Positions 32,813 to 42,000 of a stretch of 64,000 bases of DNA are shown piece after piece. Source of the stretch: an uncultured Bacteroidales bacterium (GTDB lineage Bacteria; Bacteroidota; Bacteroidia; Bacteroidales; Bacteroidaceae); assembly GCA_902799655.1 (NCBI GenBank), contig CADCBH010000002.1:1-64000 (forward strand), given 5' to 3'. The translations under genes and the position numbers were made by a program. The stretch's first letter is position 1. Each line of letters opens with the position of its first letter. A model generated the notes under the pieces. That model ran no database searches. It saw only the letters and a list, made by a program, of their open reading frames with translations, and had not been told where the DNA came from.

Positions 32813-33766
32813 ATGGAAAGAGCGATTAATGCATGGAAAAGATACTATCAAAGTAACTTTGATTTTGAAGAAAATAAGGGTGATGAAGATATCGACTGCA
32901 TAGCTTATGTGGTTCAGGAGTTTCTTTATACCGATAAAGCTTCTTTTGAGAACTTTAACTGCAAAATGACTCGACGTATTAAGCTATTTGACTTTATGAC
33001 GTTAGTTAGGCATTTTATGATTCCTTTATTTTCTGATTTCTACAAATCTACCCTTAGTGAATATGTTGTAAACCTTCAACAAAAGAGGTCAATGTCCGAA
33101 CAATATGATACGATAGAATATATCAATAACAATGATGGGATGGTGGTTTATAATGCCTCATCAGAATTAATATTGTCTTTACTTTGGACGGTGTACATTA
33201 TCGCTTATACTCACTATTTAACGGAAAAAACAAAATCATGGGAGGATAAGACTGATGCGATATATAAGATGATAAGGGAAAACTCTCCCTATGTAGAGTC
33301 TTTTATCAAAGAACAGTCTCCTTTAAAATATACACAGGAAGCTATAAGAATGTTGTCGAAAAGAGTACACAACAAAAGAGAGCAGGAAAAACAGGAACCA
33401 GAAATGAGTGAAACAAAGCTCGATGATACTGGCAAGCTGAATGCTCGTATTGCGGAATTAGAGGAGAAATGTAAGCAGCAGACTGAAAAGCTAAAGGAAT
33501 ACGAGGAACCTGTCGAACTACTTACCCCTCATGACAAGGTGAGACTCGACATATTGCTCGGCCTCATGGAAAACAATGGTGCCAACCTCAATAAGCATGG
33601 AAACAAGACAAAGGCAGCACAACTTATGAAAGCTATCACCGGCTTACCCTTTCAGACATGCAAGAATTATTGTTCGGATAGAAATGTCAATACCAAATTG
33701 CATGAAGAAGAGGTGCTCAAGATAAACACTCTTTTGCAGGCTCTTGACATGAAAATCAGACTTTAG
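32813..33766 (+). CDS. Unknown AT-rich protein with central coiled coil
   Basis: A 317-residue soluble protein with no signal peptide; not recognised. The N-terminal half is mostly helical and aromatic-rich, with one hydrophobic patch (ILSLLWTVYIIAYTHYL) that could be a membrane or core helix. A coiled coil lies at about residues 205-235 (ARIAELEEKCKQQTEKLKEY). The C-terminal part (KTKAAQLMKAITGLPFQTC, then KNYCSDR) looks like a small helical domain seen at the end of other Bacteroidota accessory proteins, perhaps nucleic-acid binding; this is uncertain. It is clearly AT-richer than the core genes around it, suggesting transfer. Confidence 0.65.
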   Translation: MERAINAWKRYYQSNFDFEENKGDEDIDCIAYVVQEFLYTDKASFENFNCKMTRRIKLFDFMTLVRHFMIPLFSDFYKSTLSEYVVNLQQKRSMSEQYDTIEYINNNDGMVVYNASSELILSLLWTVYIIAYTHYLTEKTKSWEDKTDAIYKMIRENSPYVESFIKEQSPLKYTQEAIRMLSKRVHNKREQEKQEPEMSETKLDDTGKLNARIAELEEKCKQQTEKLKEYEEPVELLTPHDKVRLDILLGLMENNGANLNKHGNKTKAAQLMKAITGLPFQTCKNYCSDRNVNTKLHEEEVLKINTLLQALDMKIRL

Positions 33767-33854
33767 CTTAGTACAAACCTTAGTACAGCAAAATACTAAC
33801 TTAAGCAAAACTTTGTATTTCTGTTATTTTGAAACGGCCATAGTGTATTAGCTG

Positions 33855-33862
33855 TAATTTTG
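33855..33862 (+). promoter_or_regulatory. -7 box of the structured-leader gene
   Basis: TAATTTTG, predicted to start transcription about at 33867-33870, the first base of the outer inverted repeat GTCAGTG. A TTTG lies 23 bp upstream, slightly too far. Confidence 0.5.
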
Positions 33863-33866
33863 CAGC

Positions 33867-34017
33867 GTCAGTGAGAGCAATAAACTCCGCTGAAGCATCG
33901 AGGCAATGCCTTTAGGTTACCTCTAGATTACCTCTAGGTTACCTCTAGATTACCTCTAGGTTATGAACCTCAACTAAAAACGATGCTAACAGCTGAGTAA
34001 GTCTTAAAAACACTGAC
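33867..34017 (+). promoter_or_regulatory. Nested inverted-repeat 5' leader
   Basis: Two nested inverted repeats bracket the 11-bp CTAG array: outer GTCAGTG (33867-33873) with CACTGAC (34011-34017), and inner ACTCCGCTGAAGCATCG (33884-33900) with CGATGCTAACAGCTGAGT (33981-33998), matching at ACTC, GCTG and AGCATCG. The outer arm ends 11 bp before the ATG at 34029. If transcribed, the whole leader would fold on itself with its 5' end next to the start codon. Confidence 0.6.
33908..33965. repeat. CTAG array with 11-bp period
   Basis: CTAG at 33923, 33934, 33945 and 33956, with a diverged TTAG at 33912: exact 11-bp steps. Units alternate ACCTCTAGATT and ACCTCTAGGTT. Confidence 0.92.
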
Positions 34018-34028
34018 ACATATCACTT

Positions 34029-35021
34029 ATGGCAAAATCAGCCAATTTTTATGGTCTGCGTAAGGGCAGCACCAAGTCTCACACTTACAGTGTAGTTGAT
34101 GGTAAGCAAATTACCAAGGACCGTGTTGAGGGCGGTAAGAACCCTCGTACTCTCTCTCAGATGACTCAACGTTGTCTTATGTCGACTTGCTCAGCAGCTT
34201 ACTCGGCAATGAAGAGCATCTGTAATCACTCGTTTGAGGAAAAGACCGCAGGTATGCAATGTATGCGTGAATTCTGCAAGCAGAACTACAAGCAGCTTCG
34301 TCTTGCACATGAGTCAGGCAATGGCTTCTTTGGATTCAACAACTACAAGCAGTCTGGTCTTGTTCCTGGTAGCTACATTATCTCTGATGGCTCGCTTCCC
34401 GAAGCACTGGTCGATGCTCAGGTCGATAGTGTCGATGTCACCAATAAGAAGGTGACTTTGACCTTGACAACTGCAGCCAATGGTACTATTGGCGAGGTGG
34501 CTGCCGACATGGGATGTCGCATCTTCGGTGACATGTGTACTGTAGCAGTGATGTACCCAAAAGCCGATGGAAGCTATGGCTTTGGTGCTGTACGCTTCAC
34601 TTACAAGAGTGGAGCAACAGTGCTGGACTCATTTGATGTGGCTGTTGCTGGCGATGCTGTATTTGCTACGCCCACATTTACGTCAAACACGCTGAAGGTT
34701 GAAGTGCGTATGGCGTATGGTTTTGCAACAAGTGCCACAGCAGCCAAGGTTTTCATGGCAGCGATTACTTCACGCAAAGTAAATGGTAATTGGCTTCGTA
34801 GTAAAGCACAGTTCACCGTCACTACTTCTGCACCAGCTTTTGCTCAAGCCATTGTGACCTATCCCATCGGTCAGGAACGCTTCCTCAATGGTGGTACCAA
34901 CATCTCTGATCCATCACCGATTGGTGGTAGCACCGACACCGGAGGTTCTGGCAACACCGGCGGCACTACTGGCGGTGGCGGCACGAACCCTGGCGGTGGC
35001 GACTACAACGAGGGCGACTAA
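34029..35021 (+). CDS. Unknown protein with Gly/Thr-rich tail, conserved-looking N-terminus
   Basis: A 330-residue protein without signal peptide; not confidently recognised. The N-terminal segment (MAKSANFYGLRKGSTKSHTY, then KNPRTLSQMTQR) has the layout of DUF6266-like Bacteroidota proteins: a short basic opening followed by a Thr/Gln helix and a conserved helical core. The middle is strand-rich. The last 35 residues are mainly Gly, Thr and Asn (GGSTDTGGSGNTGG), a flexible tail. It has a long structured leader and no partner on the same strand downstream. It may be cell-surface, phage-related or structural; I cannot choose. Confidence 0.6.
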   Translation: MAKSANFYGLRKGSTKSHTYSVVDGKQITKDRVEGGKNPRTLSQMTQRCLMSTCSAAYSAMKSICNHSFEEKTAGMQCMREFCKQNYKQLRLAHESGNGFFGFNNYKQSGLVPGSYIISDGSLPEALVDAQVDSVDVTNKKVTLTLTTAANGTIGEVAADMGCRIFGDMCTVAVMYPKADGSYGFGAVRFTYKSGATVLDSFDVAVAGDAVFATPTFTSNTLKVEVRMAYGFATSATAAKVFMAAITSRKVNGNWLRSKAQFTVTTSAPAFAQAIVTYPIGQERFLNGGTNISDPSPIGGSTDTGGSGNTGGTTGGGGTNPGGGDYNEGD

Positions 35022-35038
35022 GCCGTTGGCAGGTATCT

Positions 35039-35082
35039 AAAAAGTATTCAGGCGGGCACCGTAGTGGATGTCCGCCTGAATG
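35039..35082 (-). terminator. Terminator hairpin, copy 1 of a 44-bp direct repeat
   Basis: On the minus strand a 13-bp stem (ATTCAGGCGGACA with TGCCCGCCTGAAT, one G-U pair) is followed by ACTTTTT. It would end transcripts of the 35146-35517 gene. The 44 bp are identical to 35583-35626. Confidence 0.85.
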
Positions 35083-35145
35083 CCGACATTATCGCCTTCC
35101 CATCTCCACTGCCTGATGAAGATACGGAAAGCTCTTTTCCCCCAC

Positions 35146-35517
35146 TTAACCTTTAACATTGATCTCTGGAAACATTTTTTCAACCCATTCGTCTGGGGCA
35201 ATTTCGTCTGCTTCGTCTTCACGTATTGCTTGGTCGAAGTCAAAAGCCTCGTCATCATAGGGGTAGGGCTTACCGATCATATAACCTTCGCTTTCCAATT
35301 CCGCGGCAATCTCAGGAACACAATACTGTTCGGTCTGTTTTTGGGCTTGAGTAAATCTTTCTGCAAAAGATTCGCTATCCTTTGGGGTAATAACAGCATA
35401 AAGCTGTTGGAGTACGGCCACGTCTTGCTCGTTCTCCACCTTATCTACGATATAGTTGCGCAGGTGGGGAATGATGGAATTTGTATATGATTTAAGCAAT
35501 GGTTCTTTGGCTTTCAT
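35146..35517 (-). CDS. Small acidic protein of unknown function
   Basis: A 123-residue cytoplasmic protein; not recognised. The first half is helical (KSYTNSIIPHLRNYIVDKVE, then EQDVAVLQQLYAVITP), the second is strongly acidic (DDEAFDFDQAIREDEADEI) and ends EWVEKMFPEINVKG. ATG at 35517 is used; the nine codons before it are inside the promoter-proximal leader. It has its own consensus promoter and terminator, so it is a single-gene unit. It lies between two identical 44-bp terminators. The acidic tail recalls antitoxins or DNA mimics, but no toxin gene is adjacent. Confidence 0.65.
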   Translation of the reverse strand: MKAKEPLLKSYTNSIIPHLRNYIVDKVENEQDVAVLQQLYAVITPKDSESFAERFTQAQKQTEQYCVPEIAAELESEGYMIGKPYPYDDEAFDFDQAIREDEADEIAPDEWVEKMFPEINVKG

Positions 35518-35541
35518 GTGGATGCGTTCTTTATGACGTTG

Positions 35542-35573
35542 CAAAGTTAGGGATTATTATTGAAACTTCCAAA
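35542..35573 (-). promoter_or_regulatory. Promoter of the small acidic gene
   Basis: On the minus strand TTTG (35573-35570), 20 bp, then TAACTTTG (35549-35542), a full consensus match, 24 bp before the ATG. Confidence 0.85.
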
Positions 35574-35582
35574 TGTTTGGCA

Positions 35583-35626
35583 AAAAAGTATTCAGGCGGG
35601 CACCGTAGTGGATGTCCGCCTGAATG
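35583..35626 (-). terminator. Terminator hairpin, copy 2 of the 44-bp direct repeat
   Basis: The same 13-bp stem and T-tract as copy 1. It lies 21 bp after the susE-like stop and would end the susC-susD-susE transcript. Confidence 0.87.
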
Positions 35627-35647
35627 GTGTTATAGGGTAGGGAGTGA

Positions 35648-37306
35648 TTACTTCTTGGTAATCGTGTAAGTCGGGTTGAGATGGCTGATGGCAGTGTGCA
35701 GATCAAGAGTGATGTGGTAGGTGCCTGCCTCTACAGCAATGTTGGCACCATCCTTCTGCAATCCGCCTTCCTCACCGTTGCCGCCAAAGTTGAGAGCCCA
35801 GTCTTTGTCAGCGCGGAATTTCAGTTCACCTGCTGCCAGTTCGAAGGTTCCTTCCAGCACCTTGGTGTCGGCATTCCATGTAAGATCGTAGTCGGTACCC
35901 CATGAAGTGTCTCCACCTACAGCGCTGCCAACAATGCTCCAATCGTGCTTGGTCATCTTCAGGGTCAGCTCGTCGATGTTGGCGGTAATCTCATACATAC
36001 CAGCTCCGGGCTTGATGTTTGCACCACCAGGTTCCAAGGTTGTCAGGTCGGCAGAACCCCAGTTGCTATCCCAGCTGCCATCGGCAATCTTGAATTCATC
36101 ATCATCAGTACAGTACACCCAACCGGTGTATGTGCCTTTCTTGCTCTCATCGATAATGACGTTGTCTTTGGTTGCAGGATCCCAGCCGTTCAGAGTGCCT
36201 GGCAGACTCAGGAAATTGTAAGGCTTGTTGTCTATTTCAGAACCGGCAAACAGTGTATAGGTGGGATAACCGTCCATAAATGACAGTGTTACTGTGTATT
36301 CACCTGCCAGTGGCTTAATATTACCACCATCCAACTTCAAGTCACCTGGGTCACCATCATTATCACTACCGTAGTTAGTACCCCAATCGTGGTTAGCACG
36401 GAACTTGAATTCCCCTTCACCAGTAAACTTATAAGTAGCACGATACACATTATTAGCCTTGTCGTATTCCATGTCTAAGTCTTTATCCCAACCACCGACG
36501 GCATCACCGATAAGACTCCAGTTGCGTATCTCCATAGAATATGTAAGGGCTTCTGTGTCAACAGTGATATAGTAGCATCCTGCTTCAGCCACATAGATGT
36601 TTGAACCGCCAGGCTCAAGGGTCTTACCATCTGATGAACCCCAGTTGACATCCCAGCTGCCATCAGCAAACTTGAACTCTGTTCCTGCATCCATATAGAT
36701 ATAACCAGTATAAACGTTAGGCTTCTTGCTGTTGGTAGCATACAGAGCCTGAGCATAGTTTGCCGGATCCCATCCCTGGTGACTACCAGGAACAGCCAGT
36801 TTCGGATAATCAACCTTTCCAGCATATGGGGTGATGGTCAGCTGGATGACGTTTGTATTCAGTCCAGCAACAATCTCAGAGAATTCTGAGAAGATGCGGA
36901 TGTCGACAGGCATTGGCTCGTAACTGGGCTCTGCATCCTTCCCATTCTTCTTTTTCTGTAGTTCTAACACAGCCTTGTTCAGGTCGTTACCAGTGAAAGT
37001 CACAGTTGTCTTAGTGGTTGCAGCCATTGTATATGCATTGGTGAAATCGCCACCACGCACGTCAAGCATCACTTGATAATTGACCGCTACAGACTGACCG
37101 AAATCAGACTTTCCCCATTCTAGGGTGAGCACATTACTCTCTTTGTTGGCAGCGGTCAGCACGATGTCTGTCACACCGCCATCTACAGTCAGTGTACCCG
37201 GAGTAGAGCTTTCCGGATTATAGACCACCTTCTCCAGGTCGCTGTCACACGCAGTCATTGTCAGCAGCAATGCAGCAGCAGCCATGAAATATCTTGTAAT
37301 CTTCAT
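35648..37306 (-). CDS. SusE/SusF-like surface glycan-binding lipoprotein
   Basis: A 552-residue lipoprotein (MKITRYFMAAAALLLTMTAC, Cys lipobox) that sits third in a susC-susD operon. It has an N-terminal SusE-type domain (TLEWGKSDFGQSVAVNYQV) and four repeated beta-sandwich modules, each with a variant of FKFADGSWDVNWGSSDGKTL and a preceding PGSHQGWDP or PGTLNGWDP turn; the Trp residues are likely glycan-binding. Such proteins hold starch-like glycans at the cell surface. The internal repeats are alternately more alike (1 and 3, 2 and 4), suggesting duplication of a two-module block. Confidence 0.88.
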   Translation of the reverse strand: MKITRYFMAAAALLLTMTACDSDLEKVVYNPESSTPGTLTVDGGVTDIVLTAANKESNVLTLEWGKSDFGQSVAVNYQVMLDVRGGDFTNAYTMAATTKTTVTFTGNDLNKAVLELQKKKNGKDAEPSYEPMPVDIRIFSEFSEIVAGLNTNVIQLTITPYAGKVDYPKLAVPGSHQGWDPANYAQALYATNSKKPNVYTGYIYMDAGTEFKFADGSWDVNWGSSDGKTLEPGGSNIYVAEAGCYYITVDTEALTYSMEIRNWSLIGDAVGGWDKDLDMEYDKANNVYRATYKFTGEGEFKFRANHDWGTNYGSDNDGDPGDLKLDGGNIKPLAGEYTVTLSFMDGYPTYTLFAGSEIDNKPYNFLSLPGTLNGWDPATKDNVIIDESKKGTYTGWVYCTDDDEFKIADGSWDSNWGSADLTTLEPGGANIKPGAGMYEITANIDELTLKMTKHDWSIVGSAVGGDTSWGTDYDLTWNADTKVLEGTFELAAGELKFRADKDWALNFGGNGEEGGLQKDGANIAVEAGTYHITLDLHTAISHLNPTYTITKK

Positions 37307-37351
37307 AATTTGTCTATATTAAAATGATAGTATTATTATTCCGTAGTGGTA

Positions 37352-39013
37352 TTACTCTTCATTAACATATCCTTTGTTCTGCTTCAGGTTTGGGTTTACC
37401 GTCAAGTCTGTTGCAGGAATAGGATAGATGATATAGTAATCTTCAACATTAGTACCGGTGTTAACGCCGCCCTTGAAGTCCCAGTTGTAGCCTTTGGTGA
37501 ACTTTCCGAAACGGATGAGGTCTGTACGGCGAGTACCTTCCCAATAGAGCTCGCGAGCACGCTCGTCAAGAATAAAGTCCAGTGTCATGTCAGCCTGGCT
37601 GATATTACCGGTTGTTCCAGTGTACCCGCGTTTTCTGAGGTTGTTGATGTAACCTACTGCTGTGCCGGTGTCACCACCTGTGCCACCACGCAGGACAGCT
37701 TCAGCATACATCAGATAGACATCTGCCAAGCGGAACATGGGGAAGTCTGTGTCTGGCCATGCATCGTCATTGACTAAACCTGTTGAAGTCTGGTTACGGA
37801 ACTTTGTAATTTCCCATCCTTCTGAAGCGAAAGTTGCCTTGGGTGTCGTCACAATATGCTGTTTGCGGTCGTATTCTTTTACTTTTTTAGTCTCAGGATC
37901 TTCACCTATACCTTTGTCACTGCACAAGAGTCGTTTATCCTTTACAGTGGCAGCTGTGGGGTTAGCGTCATCATCAAACTCAAAGATGTCAATAAACTGT
38001 CCGGTAGGACGCATGCCGTCCCAGCCACTATTTACACCCTTATATTCCTTCATGTCGGTTTCTTTACCGCCAACACTTGCCATGATGAGGAAGGTCATGC
38101 CACCCCATGTCTTTGTAGCGGCTCCGTCGTACACGATGGGGAAGATAATCTCGTTCTTGCAGGTTTGGTCGTTGTCGGCCATGAACAGGTTCTCATACTT
38201 GGCAGACAGCGAATAGCCTCCGGCAATGACACGCTTACAAGCTTCAACACAGTCGGTATAGTGATTTTCACCTGCATAGATCTCAGCATTCAGGTACAAG
38301 CGAGCCAGCAGGAAGTCGGCTGCACCCTGGTCTGCATGACCGTAGACACCCTTGCCTGCAGCAGGAAGATTAGCCTTGCACTCGTTCAGTTCAGTGACAA
38401 TCCAGTTGAAGAGAGTGGGGTTGATACCTTTTTCTCTGTCACCAACAGGTGCGGGAGAGTTGCTGTAGTTGCTTTCAGTGATGAACGGCGGATTACGGAA
38501 CAGGTCGAGAAGTACACTGTATGCCAATGCACGGCAGAAACGGGCCTCGGCGATATATTGTGGCTGCTCGGCAAAATTAGCTTTGGATACCTGAGTGATA
38601 TACTCGTTAGCCAGTGCTACGATGAACATAGAACGCTGGTAGGCACCTTCGATAGCCTCGTTCTGCATGGTGTTCCAGGTAATGCTGTTGACAGCTGTTA
38701 CCCAATCGTCTCCCCATGCATTCTTAGCTTCATCAGTGCATACCTCATTCAGATTCCACCAGCTACGCATCAGCTGGCAGTTACCGGCATCAAGTCCAGA
38801 AATGTCTGAACTGCCTTCACCGTCCTGACCACTCATAGCCCATACGGAGTAGATTTTGTTCAATCCCCGCAAGTAGGCATCATCGCTGCTGGCATAAGCC
38901 TTTTCTGCCGTCATGACGTTGGGGTCGAGCGGCTTAACATCCAAGTCACCAGTGCAGGAACTCATAGTCAGGACCGCTCCTGCTGCAACGGATAATATAT
39001 ATTTCTTGTTCAT
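37352..39013 (-). CDS. susD: SusD/RagB-family outer-membrane lipoprotein
   Basis: A 553-residue lipoprotein (MNKKYILSVAAGAVLTMSSC) that forms the lid over its SusC partner and captures glycans at the surface. The TPR-like helical core has CRALAYSVLLDLFRNPPF and ADFLLARLYLNAEIY, and the C-terminal signature FPMFRLADVYLMYAEAVLR and the LRKRGYTG and RARELYWEGTRRTDLIRFG segments are typical. The stop is 45 bp before susE and the start is 13 bp after the susC stop. The ligand is inferred from the neighbouring alpha-glucan enzymes. Confidence 0.95.
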   Translation of the reverse strand: MNKKYILSVAAGAVLTMSSCTGDLDVKPLDPNVMTAEKAYASSDDAYLRGLNKIYSVWAMSGQDGEGSSDISGLDAGNCQLMRSWWNLNEVCTDEAKNAWGDDWVTAVNSITWNTMQNEAIEGAYQRSMFIVALANEYITQVSKANFAEQPQYIAEARFCRALAYSVLLDLFRNPPFITESNYSNSPAPVGDREKGINPTLFNWIVTELNECKANLPAAGKGVYGHADQGAADFLLARLYLNAEIYAGENHYTDCVEACKRVIAGGYSLSAKYENLFMADNDQTCKNEIIFPIVYDGAATKTWGGMTFLIMASVGGKETDMKEYKGVNSGWDGMRPTGQFIDIFEFDDDANPTAATVKDKRLLCSDKGIGEDPETKKVKEYDRKQHIVTTPKATFASEGWEITKFRNQTSTGLVNDDAWPDTDFPMFRLADVYLMYAEAVLRGGTGGDTGTAVGYINNLRKRGYTGTTGNISQADMTLDFILDERARELYWEGTRRTDLIRFGKFTKGYNWDFKGGVNTGTNVEDYYIIYPIPATDLTVNPNLKQNKGYVNEE

Positions 39014-39026
39014 GGATTCTTAAGTT

Positions 39027-42000
39027 TTAGAAATTGAGATTCAAACCAATCGTATAAGTGCGAGGACGTGGCCACATGGTGTAGTCAATACCATTGCCGC
39101 TAGTCTCGGGATCAAGACCGCTGTAGTTGGTAATGGTGAACACATTCTGTACAGAGAGGCTGATACGTCCGTTGATGCCTTTGTAGTTACCACTCTTCAG
39201 CAGTCCGCTGAAGTTGTAGCCAATAGTGATGTTATCACACTTCAGGAAAGAAGCATCCTCCAGGAAGTAGTCGGAAAGCTGGCCTTGCAACTCTGGTGTC
39301 AGTGTGTAACCGGTAGTCAGTGCTTTATCAAGAACGTTGCTAGCGTAACCCTGATCCCAGAAACTGTGAACCGATGAGTTAGCAGATGCCAATGCGTTGA
39401 ACATATAGTTACCTATGTTGGCACGCAGGTTAAATCCGAAATCAACATTCTTGTAACGAAGCATAGATGACAATCCCATGAACCATTTCGGAGTGGGGTT
39501 CTTGTCGGTCATATAGCGATCGTCAGGAGTGATCTGTCCGTCACCATTCAAATCCACAACGGCATTCTGGATGGGATTGCCATTGGTATCGTACAATTGC
39601 TTATACAAGTAGAACGTGCTGGGAGCATAGCCTACATTATGCTTCTGGGCATAGTTACCAGTACCAAAAGAGACACCACCGGTGTTGATACCGGGATAGT
39701 CAGGATTATTGGCTGCTGTCAGCTTGGTAATCTTGCTTGTATTCCATGTGACGTTGTAGTTCAAATCCCAGTGCCAATCCTTAGTCTCCAGGGGAACGGT
39801 ATTGATAGATAGCTCAATACCTTTGTTCTCCATCTCGCCGATGTTACCGGTAATCTCATTGGTGAAATTCGTACCAGCTGGGCTTGCAATTGTATTCAGC
39901 AGGTCCTTTGTCTTCTTGACATAGAACTCGATAGAACCGTTAATGCGGCTATTGAGGAATGCATAGTCAAGAGCAATGTTGTAGGTCGTCGTTTCCTCCC
40001 ACTTCAAGTTGGGGTTGTAACCATTAGCCTTGATGAGATAGGTGTTCAAGTACATAGAGTTGGGGTTGGTGCTGATGACGTAAGAAGGAATGTAGCTGTA
40101 GAAGTCGCCAATATCCTGCTGACCAGTAACACCATAACCTAAACGCAGACGCAGATTGTCGATGAAGTCAACATTCTTTAGGAAATTCTCGTTTTTGAGT
40201 GTCCATGCCAAAGCAACAGAGGGGAACGTACCCCAACGGTTATCCTTGGCAATCTTCGATGAACCGTCTCGACGGATAGTAGCTGTCAACATATACTTCT
40301 CCATTAAGGTGTAGTTCAAACGTCCAAAGAACGAAACTAGATAGTTCTCCCAAGGCTTGCGGTACATACCATCCTTATAATAATAGTCATCGTCGCCAAG
40401 TGTATAACCGACGGGATCCTTTGCAAGGCCCATCTCGGTTTTAGTCTGGTTGCTCTTGTAGATAGAAAGGTCTGAATAATAGAAGTGCTGCCATGAGTAA
40501 CCGGCTGTCAAATCAACACGGCTCTTGATTGACTTGAACTCGTTATTGTAGTTCAAGTAGAAGTCCAACAGGCTGTTTTTACGGAAATTCTGCCAGTCAG
40601 TGTTACCTGAAATACCGGGGAAGTCAGTGTCCTTGACTGCCTGATATGAACCAATGGCATTGCCGCTATTGCCCTTGCCTTCTGAAATGTCAAGACCGAC
40701 ATTTAGGTTGGCACGCAACTCAGGCAGGAAGTGCATCTTATAGTCGAATTGAGCATTACCAATGAAACGCTTAGTCTTACCGGTATTGCTGTAGTCATAA
40801 ATTTGTGACATAGGACTGACTGGAGCGAGTGAATTATATTTGCCGTCAGAGCCAGTCCAGTTGTACCATCCATTGTACAAGCCTGCCTGGTTGGCAACAT
40901 TGTCGTTGCGTACGGGCTTGGATGGATCGTAGAATACCGCAGTACCAATGGCACCTTCAGCACCATATTTATTCTTGGCAATGCTTCCTTTAGCATTCAA
41001 TGTAATAGAAAGGTGGTCATCGAAGAGTTTTGGGGTTAGCGAGATGCTACCAGTGTAACGCTCAAAGTTAGACTCTTTCAGCGTACCGTCTTCATTGTTA
41101 TAACCAACTGATGCACGGAAGGGCACGCTACCAATCTGGCCAGAAACGCTAATGTTTTGGTCCATCTGGAATGCTTTGTGGAAAATTTCGTCCTGCCAGT
41201 TGGTGTCGACACCCTCATAGACGTAGTTGCCGTCAGCATCCTTGGTAATGGTGCCGTTTTCGCTGAATATTGCCAGCAGACTATTGCCGGCAGCAGTTAG
41301 TTTGCCATCAGCGCCTTCATATGACTTTAGCATAGCAGGAACCAGCTGCTTGGCACTTGGCACACCTAACTTCTTATAGGGATCTTGTACACTGAATGTT
41401 CCAGAATAGCTAACTTTTAGTCCCTTTGATCCTTTCTTGGTGGTAATGATTATCACACCGTTAGAAGCACGGCTACCATAGATAGCAGTGGCGGAAGCAT
41501 CCTTCAAGACAGAGAACGACTCAATGTCGTTGGGGTTAATCGAACTCAATGCATTGCTCATACCAGGAGCTGCGTCGTTAGATACGGGAACACCGTCGAT
41601 AACGATTAACGGGTCGTTTGAAGCATTCAGAGATGCTCCACCACGGATACGCATCGTAGAACCGCCACCAGGAGCACCAGTGCTGGGCTGAACGAATACA
41701 CCCGACACCTTACCCTGCAGCATTTCCTGAGGAGAGGTAATGGAACCGCGATTGACATCATCTGCTTTTACCTGAACGACAGAACCTGTCAGGTCGCTCT
41801 TCTTCATAGTACCGTAACCAATTACCACCACCTCATTTAAAAGTGCTGCATCTTCCTGCAGCGTAATCTCTAAAGAGGGAGCGGCTTTCACCGTAGCTTC
41901 CTGATAACCGACATACGAAATAGTGATGTCGGCACCCTGATTAGCCTTCAGCGCGAAGTTACCGTCGAAGTCACTGACGGTTGCGGTCTGTGTGCCTACA

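Noticed and set aside
33908-33965. CRISPR-like array
   Set aside because: Repeats are only 11 bp with no spacers and no cas genes nearby; it is a simple tandem array.
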